In this document: piece after piece, positions 32,901 to 44,900 of the stretch
Layout: the number at the start of each line of letters is the position of its first letter
How positions within the stretch are numbered: the stretch's first letter is position 1
DNA from: Elgaria multicarinata webbii
Taxonomy: Eukaryota > Chordata > Lepidosauria > Squamata > Anguidae
Direction: 5' to 3'
Length of the DNA: 64,000 nt
Assembly (NCBI RefSeq): GCF_023053635.1
Contig: NC_086180.1
Coordinates: 35,082,947 to 35,146,946, forward strand
Notes under the pieces: generated by a model
The model's input: the letters and a program-made list of their open reading frames with translations, nothing else
What the model was told of the DNA's origin: nothing
Databases searched by the model: none
Position numbers and translations under genes: made by a program

Positions 32901-35900
32901 TTTCAGTGTAGAAGAACAGGGGGTGAGGGCTAACAGAGAAGGGAAGAAGCCAGTGGCTCTGATAGCAACTGGCAGAAGGAAGTAGGCCATAATATTAAGG
33001 GTGGAATCCAACTAGTTTTCCTTCATCAATGAAGGTGTGAACAAAAGCAAGGACAAGATAGAGAAATAGATAAGTCAGAAATATTATGCTTATTATTTTT
33101 GCTGCTCTATAAGGATAATATATAACATTATTCCCATTTTACAAACTAATACACAAAGATAGAAGAAGGGAAGGGACAAACCAGGAAAGGAACTGGAGAA
33201 GAATTAACTAATGAGTAGAAGCTAGGGAAAACAGCATGTCATCAAACATCGTTTAAAACCAAAAACTGATGGAGATGTTCTGATATCTGATATTATTCCA
33301 GAGATAAAGACTAACAAGAGAAAAGGGGTACAAATAAGAGATAAGATATGAGTTTTTGAGTTAGACAAGAAGTATAGTAGCAACAGATGTTAAAGAAAGA
33401 GGAGTGGAGATATGAGAGCCAAAAGATAAGGAGCCTGAGTATGAAGATATTGATAAGCTACTAAAAGAAGATTAACTTGAATCTTTTAGCAAAATGTAAG
33501 CCAGTGTAAAGCATAAAGAAGAGAATTAGTGGGTAAACCTAGAAATAAGACAAACCAAATGTGCTTCAGAATTTAAAATAGACGGAAGTATTTGTAGATT
33601 ACAAATAGGCAGAGCAAACAAAAGAACATTCAGGTCTAGACAATATAAGAGAATTAAACAGTCTTTGTGCTATCCCTTGAAAGAAAAGAATGAAGCTTTT
33701 AGAGATATTTAAGAGTTGAAATTGGCAAGATTTAGCTGTACCAAAAATAAAACGATGAAAAGACAGTGTCCACACTCTGAGAACCCTAAAATTAATGAAC
33801 CTGTGAAGAAGGAGACGTAGCAAGAGATGCAAATCGAAACAACTATAAAAAGACAAATCAAAAATTCAGTTTTAGATTAATACAATTTCAAAAATGAAAA
33901 GACATCTATGAGGAGAGCCATAAGACAGGCAGAGATATTTGTGAAGAAGATCAAAGAACAAGATCCTGCATACCTCCAGAAGAAGGAAGCAAAGAAGAAT
34001 AAGAGAAGCCATCGACAGAAACAATCAAAGAGCCCCCAGCCTCTAGCAACCAGCTGCCTTAGGAAGGAGAGGAAGCAGCAGGCCTTTCATTGTGCTGAGT
34101 AAAGTACCCACTGAACTTTGTAAGGAAGAGGTTCATCAAACGAGTGTTTTATCTCATACTCACTACTGCGCACTTACAGATGTGTGTCCTTTAGACGATA
34201 ACGTCAACCTCTCGCATGCCTCCTGCACCTTCCGCTCGCTTTTCTGACACAAAATAGGTTCCCTTTCAATCTGACTTTAAAAAAAAAAAAAAGTGGAATG
34301 TGCTGCGATTTCACGCTGTGTGCAGGAAAAGTGGCGCGATTAAAACAGCTCCTGAATGGGCTGTGTGGCCTTTGTTTACTTCCTCTTTCCCTTCCGGGCA
34401 AAAGAGGAAGCAATGAGGGGGCAGAGAAGCAACAGTAAGGAAACACGATTTTCCCTTGTGTGATGACGCTCTAAGAATCAAGAGCCTTGGTTTGCTTTTT
34501 TCCTTGTCCTCACAATCGCTTTTCCTTTTGATATGTGTCTTTCAGATTTTAGACTTGCAGGCCAGGACTGTCTAATTTCTGATCTTTGTAAGCTGCTCTG
34601 GGAGCCAGTTTGGGTGAAGAAGCAGGGTATAAATGCTTTAAATAACTACATAATTTAAAAGAACCATGAGAAAAATAAGAATGAAACCAAGCAGGAACAT
34701 GACTTCAAAAACCTGATGAGAAAAAAAGATGAATAGTGACTGGCAGCACAGATGGTGGTGGAGAAAGTGGTGAATGCTCCGAGGTGGTGGAGGTGGAGGA
34801 AAACAAGCGGCCCTAGGAGAAGCTGGGTTTTAAAATGTGGGGGAAGAGGGAAGGAGGTCCTTGGGGAAGAAGTGAATGTCTTTCGGTGGTGTTGGCTGTG
34901 AGGAAACAAGGGCCAAAAGTCCTTCGTTGCATTGAAGGAAAGTAACCTCTATATAGCTTCTGGAGGACTGGCAGGAGTCAAGGAACAATATGCTTCAGCC
35001 CTCAGACTACTAGTGCCCATGGTCACATGGGTTTTACAGGTACAGACAAATAGACTTAGAGGTATGCAATCTTCTAGGTTCTGGAAAGAACACTCAGGAA
35101 GCTCAGCGGTGTAGTGGAAGTGGACTGTAGTAAGGTCGGTTCCAGGTTGTTTTTTGGAGCAGGGGCAGTGATGTCACCACTGCTGGAGCACCAGAGTAAT
35201 TGGCGGACACTCTTTGCTCTGGCAAGTAAATACTTTATTGTTGTTTGTGCTGATTAGCACAGAGGAAGTCAGATAATGAGGAAATCGCCATCTTTTCTTT
35301 GATGGAGTTCCTATTTCACACTAAAAGTTTAAATATCCTACTTCTTTGCAAGATTGCTTGCATTTCAAATTAAACGTGAAAGGTTGCATTTGAGCTGGCT
35401 GAAGATCTTTTGTTAAAGCTCAGTGTGTTTTAGAAGCGGTATCTATGCAGCCTGATGTAAGCACCACTGAGTTCAATGGCGCTTCCTCCCAGGTAACTAT
35501 GCATAGGAATGTAGTCATGCTGATCCTAATAAATTGGATATTCTGCTATGTACTGAGTGAGTGTGCTCTGTCATTTAGAACTTTGCCACTTCAAAATTTA
35601 CCATGACACCACTGAAGAAGCAAGGTTCAATCTTTCACTGTTAGTTGAAACACATTGGTGTGGTGTGGTTAAGGGTTTTCATTGCCAGATATATGGGAAG
35701 TGATCATCGCTCATGAATGGCAAAGCACCAAGTTATTCAGGTCAGTTCAAACAAATGCCAGTAAAAACATCACTGCATTCCACAGAGACAAAGGCTTTGC
35801 TGCCTTTTTTAGGTGGAAGCTATTTTAGAAAAATAGTTTAAAGCTCTGTTCATAACGTCTATATTTTCTCCTATTATTCTTCACCATTTTGTCTCTAAAG

Positions 35901-38900
35901 CCTATCTCACAAAAACTTGCTCTATGGATCCGAAGTCTTGAACATATAGAGACTCTCTCAATTACGGGTGGACAAAAAAGTGTTTGAGCTTCCCCATTGA
36001 GGGCTGTTCTTCAATTCTCTGTCTTTTCATTCTCCCTCCCACCCTTACCTAAAGGCAGCCTGTACTTAAAACCTTTTCATTTCAATGTCATGGCTAAAAT
36101 AAGATTTTATTTCAGAGAGCTCTAATTCTATGTTAAAGAAACAATGATTAAGGCTTGGGATGCAGTCTTGGAACTAATGACCCAGTAGAAAGGCTGGATA
36201 ACTCCAGCCTGTCATTAACCTTCATGAACTGGCCTGTATAAGGTTATTATTATGATTTGCAAATTGAAGTGGTGTTGGGGGAATTCTTTATGGACACTGC
36301 GTAAGAAGGATGAAGCAAATAAAATCAAAGGCCAGGTGTCCGAGTGAGGTAGCTAGGAGGACTAAATGCAAAGGAGGACAGAGTTCCTTTAATAGCTATG
36401 TAGAAGGGGGAATTTTGGAGAGAGCTGGCAGGGAATGGAAGGCTGCCAGTGAGTTTCCCCACCAGGCACATCTCTGTGGGGTTCCATTCTGAATCTCAGT
36501 CTTCCTAAAGATGACAACAATGACACATAAACCCCAATTTGTTTTAATCATTCAGATTAGTGGAAACCATCAAAGCCCTCTCAGCTCCTGAAGCTATTAG
36601 GCAATTCTTTGCCTAGACTTCTTCAATTCAGAGCTTTCTTAAGGTGCCCCATAAACATCACATGTTGTGATCCAGGAGATGTGTAAATTCATCTCCCAAC
36701 ATCTCTTTCTTTCATTAAAAGCAATGCTGGGAGGGAAAATTGGACCACTGGGGAAGGTGGGGCTGTGCCAATATGTTTTCTCCTCCAAAGCCTCAGTGGG
36801 GCAATTTGGATCAGATCCAAGGCATGTAGGAGGGGGGAGTTAGAACCCCCATTCCCCAGCACCCTGGCCCCCATCACAATTATAGACAGACAAAGCTGAC
36901 AGTTTCACTTTCTTTCGCATGCAATTAAACAAACAAGCAAAACCTCAAGTTCTCTCCATCTTGTTTATGGAGAAATTGGCAAATTTTGCTAACTTCTTAT
37001 TAAAAAACCCTGAACCAAATAAAATTCTTAACCATCCCAAATTCATATCAGGCTACCTGTGGCTTTTGTTTGTTTGTTTGTCTTAGCAAAAGGCAATAAC
37101 ACTGAGAGATGGATTAAAACATCTCTTGAATCACTTTGAGTCCGGCCCTTAACTGCTGGAAAATCCATTTCTTTTTGTGCCACAAGGGCAAGACATGCCT
37201 CTGTTCAGGACACCTTAACTTGTTCAAAACACTGATTCTAAGTTGAAATCATTTTGTGGCTCCCCCACCTCATCTGCCTAGGGTCCTCATTCCCAATAGC
37301 CCTTGGGCCTATTCCTATGGGAAGTGCTTTACAAGGTGGCTGAATTTCAAGAACTGTAGCAGCCACCTCTCCTGGCTTTTTCATGGACACCTTCAGAATC
37401 AGGGAACTGCAGTAGACTTGTGGTTCTTCTACACAGTAGAGGTTTCTGAAATAAAAGCCATTCATTATGTTTTTGAGGACAGCGAGTACAGCAAGTTTTT
37501 TTTAAAAAATAAGGGCATCTGACAACCTTTGCTTCAGGAAAAAGGATATTCTCGTTTAGATAACTCATTTGCCTGGAGCACAAGAGACCTATCATTCCCA
37601 GCTTGCCAGATACTTTCTATTCTAGCTTCAGAAAGCCAGTTAATCTCTCCGGCATCTTCATTCCACATGTCTAAAGCAAGAATAATACTTCACCAGTTCA
37701 TCAGGGTGCCATGTGAGGCTTAGGAGTGTGCGGTGTTGAGATACCAGAGTGGAAAGGCAAAAAAGCAGTCAGAAAACAATTAAATTTAGACAGAACAGCT
37801 CTTATATCAGCTTCCCAGTTAGGAAAAGCCATGTCACCAGGATTCTGTTTTCAGCAGTCTTTCGGCGTCTCCGTCATACACCTGATAGCTGTGCTATTTC
37901 TTCCCATTCAAATGCAGCGAAATGAGGTCATACAATGTGTTCAACTGGATGTTAGTGGCATGGAAGATGGACAGCAGCATGCACCAACCACACCTCCTAA
38001 TACACCTGATCCAAGGAGTCCACCAAACCCTGAAAACATTGCCCCAGGTAAGCTACTGCACAGTTTCTTAACCAGACAGAGCTCTTTTAAAAATATTTAA
38101 TAAGAATTGGTAAAGTCATTCAGGCAATGTAAAAACCAGTCTTATAAATCCCTCCAAATGTCTAGTTTCATGCCAAAATAGAAGAGCAATAAATGAGTCA
38201 CAGTACCTGAGGCATCTGTGAGTTGATCAATGCCAAAAAGAAGCATAAGCAGAACTTTTACAAGATATCCATAGTTTCCACACACATAAAAGTCTGTAGA
38301 GCAGCTAGACACTCTAGTCTTGATGGAGTGTCAGAAGCACAGTATCCCATATCCCCATGTAATGTATGGGTGGATTGGTCGTGTTAAGGGAGAAGAGATA
38401 TGCTGATGTTCAGATGTTTCTTTTCTATTTATAGGCAGGGTAGTGTGAATGCTGCAGCTGTGGCATTCCACAGTGGGGAATATGAAAGATGATGAAATGT
38501 CTAAACTATCATGGGACAAGAGCTCCAACACAGGAGTAGCACACCAGTAGTAGTGCACAGCCACTGGGAAGGGCCATTACTCAGACTTGGAGGATGAACC
38601 TTGCATACAGGTTCAATTCCTGTCATCTCCAGTTAAAAGGATCAGATGGCAGCTTGTGGGAAAGATCCTCCACAGAGACCACGGACAATGCTGGGATGGA
38701 TTGGTGAATGGTCTGGCTCAATATAAGGCAACTTCACGGAGGATGGAAAAACTAAATGGAAAGCAAATGTAACAAAATTATGCAGGTTTCCAGGGCTGAG
38801 GAGGAAGAAAGAAACACATTTTGTGGCCATTACTAATGTCATCGCAGGCAATAGCCAATGGGAACCTATGGCTATGGCTGAGTATTTCACTCATCTGAGA

Positions 38901-41900
38901 CTGCACAATGCAAGCACAGAAACTAGTACTGCAAAATCCCAGCACCCTGGGAATATCAGCTTTCATTTAAAAACCACTATGACCACAACCCTGAAACAAA
39001 CCAAAATCAAACAAGCCCACAAATGCACCAGTGAGAAAGATAATATAATATATGCAACAACAGCGCTTACAATTTATATTGTTTTTCACCTACCAAGGAG
39101 CCCATTCATTCCGCCTGAAGATGGAGATAATTCTGAGTAACAGCTAGATTTTATATTTTCAGAACTTGGAGATCAACCATTGTTTGTTTGTTCTTCCCAG
39201 CAACATTTGGGAGGGACCCAGGTGCAACCTGAAACCATCTCCATACCTGATAGAGCCTAATTGGAACGCCTGCACCCTCCTTCCACTTCCCGTCTTAAGA
39301 CTGTGAGTAGTAATAGAGGGGTACCTTTCATCAAATGAAAAGTGACAAGTCAGTGGGGTACACTTGTGGCCCCTATTTGGGGACCACAGGGGGGCACTGT
39401 GGCCCCCAAATAGGAGCCACAAGTGTACCCCACTGACCTGTCACTTTTCATTTGATGAAAGGTACCCCCTCTATTACTACACTTGCAAACTCCATGGCTT
39501 GAACATCAACCACTTTTTTCCTTCTCCCCACTCCCTACTTTGCTTTGAGTTCTGAAAAACGCAGGAGCCACACCAAGCAGGATGTAGTGGTATGAAAGTG
39601 GTATATGGTATGCATCAATGGGCCCCAACAGTTGTCAGTGCACTTCAATACTGCTAAAAAGCAGTAGTGTAGATCCTGCAGTGCACTTCAATATCGCTAT
39701 AAAGCAGTAGTGTGGCTCTTGCCTTTTATATACCACTTTCATAGTGCAATATCCTGCTTGGTGTAGATTAGGCCCCAAAGAGCTTGCATAGTACTTTGAG
39801 CTAGCCTAATAAATCGGTATGACACTAATCTGGTTTTTAGACATTTTCTTTTGCAATTTTGCCATTCAGAAGTGGGCAACATGGCCCTCCAGATGTTTAG
39901 CCTACAACTCCCGTCATCTTCACCATTTCCTCTGCTGCTTAGGGCTGATTGAACTTGTAGGCCAAAACATCTGGAAGGCCACAAATTGCCCACTCCTGGT
40001 TTAGAGCATTCAAAGTGCTATACATACACTATCTCATGCATTATATAATGTCATCTAGTGCAAGCTGAGGGCTGTACAGTATAGCTTCTTATAACTAATC
40101 AGTGCCAGATCTCAAGACAAATTTCTTGGTCTTGCTGTGCCGCACAGGTCTTTTCCCCAACTGCTTGACTCACAAACCAGACTAAATTATGCAAAATAAG
40201 CAAATTGCTGCTTATGATTTGTTTACTTTGCATAATTCATTCATGCCTACATAATTCAGTCATGTCCACAGGAAGTCTTGCCTGTGGCACTTGAGCAATC
40301 ATCTTCCATGCAACCATCACAATCAGCCATTACACTGGCTGTGGGTATAATAGTATTTTCCTCTATACGAAATCAGTAGCTCTGCAACAGAAGCGCAATT
40401 TTGAAAGAAAAAAGTCTGGATTTGTACAGCGTATTTATTGGGTTAAAGCCACCAATTATCTGGAAATGCCCTAAGGGGGCAATCCTATGCATGTTTAAAT
40501 AGAAAAAAGCACTACAGCTCCCAACATGCCCCAGGCATTCAATTTTCATTCCAAGTATATTTGGCTTAGATCTTAAAGCTAGCATTTGGTTACAACTTTC
40601 TTTGACCCAGCTCTATCAAACATTTAAATTGCTTAGATTTGTAAAGGTAAGAGAGGCCATAGAGTCTAATCTCATGCATTACAGGCTGTATAAATCTATC
40701 ACACTTTTTGGTTGTTAGAGTATATCTTTTAGTAGATAACAGACAGCACCATTTATACCATATTTAGTCCTAATATGCAAGTTCAAAATTGAGTGAAAAA
40801 AAGTTTGAAAGGAAACCTTTGTAAGAGAGTAACTGAGAGGGCAATTTGGTTCTCTGGCAGTGAGAACCTTTTCTGCTGTAGTGTAAACCCTTTTGCTGCA
40901 AGGACACTGCTTTCCTTTCTGCAAAGGCATTGAGCCACAAAGAAGCCTATTCTTTTCTTGCCCCTTTAAAAACAAGAGCTGACTAATTTAAGGAAATAAT
41001 TTATGAAGTGAACATAGCCTTTTTCCTTACTTGTGACCATCACATAATGGATTCTACACAATAACTTTGAACAGATTTATTTAAATTAGGCTAGGATGTG
41101 ACACATACTTCCTGGAATGTAACTCCACTGAACACAGTGGGAATTACTTGAGTAAACATACATAGGATTGTGCTGTAAGGATGTGTACATGTTTCAAATC
41201 CTGGTACCAACTACATGAAAATCCTCATACCTGTGGACAGCTGAACTCTGTAATTCAATATGTTAAATTAAGTTTCCATTAACTATCCAGCACCTTAAAT
41301 AGTTGGTAGCTACATGTCATCATCAACATTCAGTGCATGTTAAAATGCACCCTCTCATAGATACATGCCCTGAATGGTATGTAGATTAGCCTAATACTAT
41401 TTTAGGGTATACAGTGATTTATGGAGAATCAGGAGTCACTGCTGTTTTAATTTTGCTGTTGTGTGGGGTGAAACTACCCCCTTTACTTTTCATACAGTGC
41501 TTTCATTTCTTTCTGAATACAACAAAAATATCCTCATCCTCTTCATTCCTCCCTCCCTCCCTCCCCACACTAAATTCAAGTTCCTTGAATGATGATGATG
41601 ATGATGATGATGATGATTATATTGTTCAGTTTCCTTTAAACTTTAAAAAAATCCTCAGGGAATGGGAGGGGAAGGATGCCTTTGTGATGTCACAATGGCC
41701 AGCCAATCAGCTCTGTGCACACTTGGCTTCTGCTGGAAACAAGACAATCTGATTTCTCCTGATCCGGATCCTGCAGGGTGGATTGTACATCTGATTAGCA
41801 TGGATTCAATGCAGTTCCACACAGCTTGACTGCTCTAATTATGTAGGTCTTTATATATGCTCCCTTATGATGGCTGGAAGTATTTTGTAGCCTACTTTGT

Positions 41901-44900
41901 TTTTTGCGTTACAGGAATGGGTGAACTCGCACAGCTAAACCTTGAGGTTCTGTATATGTCAAATATAAGTTTTAATTATAAGTGATTTTTCTAATTAAGT
42001 AAAAAAAAAGGGGGGGACAGAGTTTGCCCTCTCATAATCTTTAACCTTTCTTTCCATCCCACCAAATAATGTTTTGTCCTAATTGTACCGCTGCTGAAAT
42101 TCTATTAATTCCCAGGGTGCTTCCAGATTTATTATGCAATTGCTCTGCCTCATTCATGGAATTTTATGGGATGTCTAGACATTGACGTCTTCCATTTGCA
42201 ACCCTTCCATGTTTTCCCACCACTTCTTTTTTCTTTCCACAGAAAATCTATTAAAGAAGAAAATGCAGAATAGCTGCATGATTTCTTTTGACTGGTATTA
42301 GCCACAGACGTCTCTGTCCAGAGATAATCCATTCTCTTCGACAGGGTTACTTCAGAAGCACAGTTTTGAGGATTGTGGCTGAAAAATCATAGAATTCTCA
42401 TGTGATCTCAAGTGTCGACTAATTTAGAATGTCTTATTTGGTACATAGGAGATGTGGTGAGAATAAATTTGTGTCTTTGTTACATGAAGGAGTTGGGAGA
42501 CTGCTACTGTAGAATGCAAACACAGTGTATAATTTTTGCTCCCAAAGGATATTCCGGACCACTGAAGACAATTCCTCCAGAGAGGTTCAACACTACATCT
42601 GTGCCAAAGTACTATCAGTCACCTTGGATAGAAGCCATCAGCAATGATCCCGAGCTGTTGGAGGCTTTATACCCTAAACTGTTTAAGCCAGAAGCCAGGC
42701 CAGATCTGCCTAACTTTAAGAGCTTTAACAGGTAATTTTGAAAAATTGTCAATTTTTCCTCAGAGGGAAGAAATAATAGCATGGAAATAGCATTTGTGTG
42801 GAAATTAGGGGACCCTACAATGTGAATGGAAGGAAGTTGACAGAAGGGAAGTTTCCTATCCGATCCTCCCCATTGCAATTGTCTGTGCCCATGGAAAGGC
42901 TCACCAGAGATTGTGGGGGGATCTCCTGAACAATGTTGGATGAGATGCAAGGGGTTTCAGAAAAAGAGGGGATTGTCGTTGCAGAAGAAGGGGGGATTGT
43001 CAGAAACTGATGGAGGGCCACCCAATTTGAGACAAGTCTCTCCTTCCCCGGAGTCCCCATGCCACATCTCACATTGTTCTGAAGGCCCCACCACCCTTCA
43101 GATAGGGCTTTGAGGGGCAGTTACAAGGGGGAAGTGGGGACAGAAAACTTTCACTTATTTTAAGTTCCTAGCCTATGTGCAAGAGTTCCTCATACCTTTT
43201 GATCCAGAAATGCACTGAATTTGTGGCAAACCATTCATCACAAGTACTTGTGCTATCCATCTTAGAATGGAGAGAGCAGGCTGGATCACACAGTGAGATT
43301 CTCTGACACAGGAAGTGCCACAGCCACCATTTTGTCTGGCATAAGGCCAATGAACCAAACCAGCTAAGAACTTGGCATATATGCTCTAAACTTTATAGAT
43401 GTTATTGCTTCCCTCATCTCTTCCCCATCACTAATAAACTCATCTGGTTTATTGATATTAAGCAGCTTTGTGGTTAGGAATTGGAATCTGCTCCCACAAA
43501 AGTCTGAAACATGTTCTATTGCCACACAGTGTCACTACATTCAAAAGGGAGCTGAACTTGGTGAACTCATTCCAGCTTTTTTAAACAGCAAAAAACTGGC
43601 TAAATTCTTACCAAAACAAAATCTAGGCACCACATACAAGGAGCAGCATATACTAACGGCAAGATGATGTTTACCTGTTAAATGATGCCCTTTGGCTTCT
43701 AGCAGAAGCTCTAGACATGTTGACATTGACTGGAAGTATTTTGGGATTATTTTCACAAAATATCCAGCTGTGGCTCATGCTTATTCATACTTGACACACT
43801 AATTTCATTTATTGAGACACTGTGTGTATGTGCTTTTTTAATGAATAGCTTGTATTCAATTTCAAATGACTAACCCAACACAAAAAATCCTTTCAGAGCC
43901 TTCGAAAGGTAGCAGTCCGTTGCTACAGAAAACAGGAAGCAGGCTCTGTATGCCTTTAGCAGCTTGTTAATACCAGCATTGCCATTCTGCAAATTTGAGT
44001 AAGAAAATGTATGTATGAGTAGAGGTGACTTAGAACAGGAGTAGGGAACCAAAATAACCTCCAACTTCCATAAGCCCCAGCTAACATGGCCAACGGTCAG
44101 GGATTATGGAAGTTATCAACCTAAACATCTGGAGGACACTAAGTTAGCTGCCCTGAACTTAGAGTGTATTGACTGAAAATTGGAGGCCTAGCGCAGGCTA
44201 CATCTGCATGGAGATAACCATAATCTAATCCACCAGTCCTACATACCATCAGCAGAGGGGCTCTGATTCTTTCTGCAGCTGTCTCTTCATAGACTGCCAA
44301 CACCCACATAGCACAGTGAGGTGAAGTGACTACATTGACCCTACTATCAGTTTATTCCAAACTGGCAGGGTAGTATGGGTAGCTCTTCCCCGGTTCTTTA
44401 CAGGGGAAAATCTCTTGCCCAATTGGAGCTTTGCACTCCAGCTGGCTAAAATGAGGAAGGAGAAAGAGGAAGATGCCATACAGGAATAACCTGGGGCTGG
44501 ATGCTCTTCCTGGGGATATGCTCTCCTCAGAAAAATGATGCAACAGATGCTGATCAAACTGAACTCACGATTGCATAAGCTATAAATAAATTAAAGTCAA
44601 AGGTCACATCCAGATGTAACAAAAAGGCATGGTTGGTTGTTACAAGAATGTGCCGTGGGCCAAACCTTGGGCTCCTGTACTCCCCTTTCGCGTCTCCTCA
44701 TAAGCTAAGAAGAGCAATGAGGAGCACGCAAGCCTGTGGATCATCATTGTGCATTCTCAATGTCAATATGGCCAAAGAGTCCCGTGGTAATGGACTCAGG
44801 TACAGTTAGGCACATCTGGGTCCCATCGATTCCAACGAAAATCACTGGGAATAAAAATTGCTTAACTTAGTTGGATTGTTTCCTAAGGCTCAAATCCTAT

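Larger units (their letters stand above)
31362..37917 (+). other. MYOZ2: MYOZ2 intron 3 (about 6.6 kb)
   Basis: It includes a TA-flanked palindromic element, a family-B repeat and an L2-like tail, listed separately. A purine-rich, low-complexity stretch runs about 33030-34100. The stretches 31400-32490, 34650-35430 and 35530-37917 show no exon or named repeat, apart from a degraded half copy of the TA-flanked family near 36349-36430. Confidence 0.8.
38048..42547 (+). other. MYOZ2: MYOZ2 intron 4 (4.5 kb)
   Basis: It carries a tRNA-like SINE, the long perfect-looking hairpin at 39307-39480, a muscle-unrelated palindromic element and simple repeats, each listed. The stretches 38050-38560, 38760-39300, 40550-41090 and 41180-41540 show nothing recognisable. 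A CCAAT motif near 41702 next to a TGATGTCAC motif stands alone and is not in a CpG island. Confidence 0.8.

Noticed and set aside
38609-38619. Perfect B-box, possible tRNA gene
   Set aside because: The A-box half does not fold into a tRNA and the SINE body follows directly, so it is a SINE head.
39159-39555. Nearly identical peptides encoded on opposite strands
   Set aside because: They are a direct result of the 39307-39480 palindrome, not of two genes.
41690-41720. CCAAT motif beside TGATGTCAC, possible intronic promoter
   Set aside because: No CpG island, start-site motif or following donor; common short motifs.
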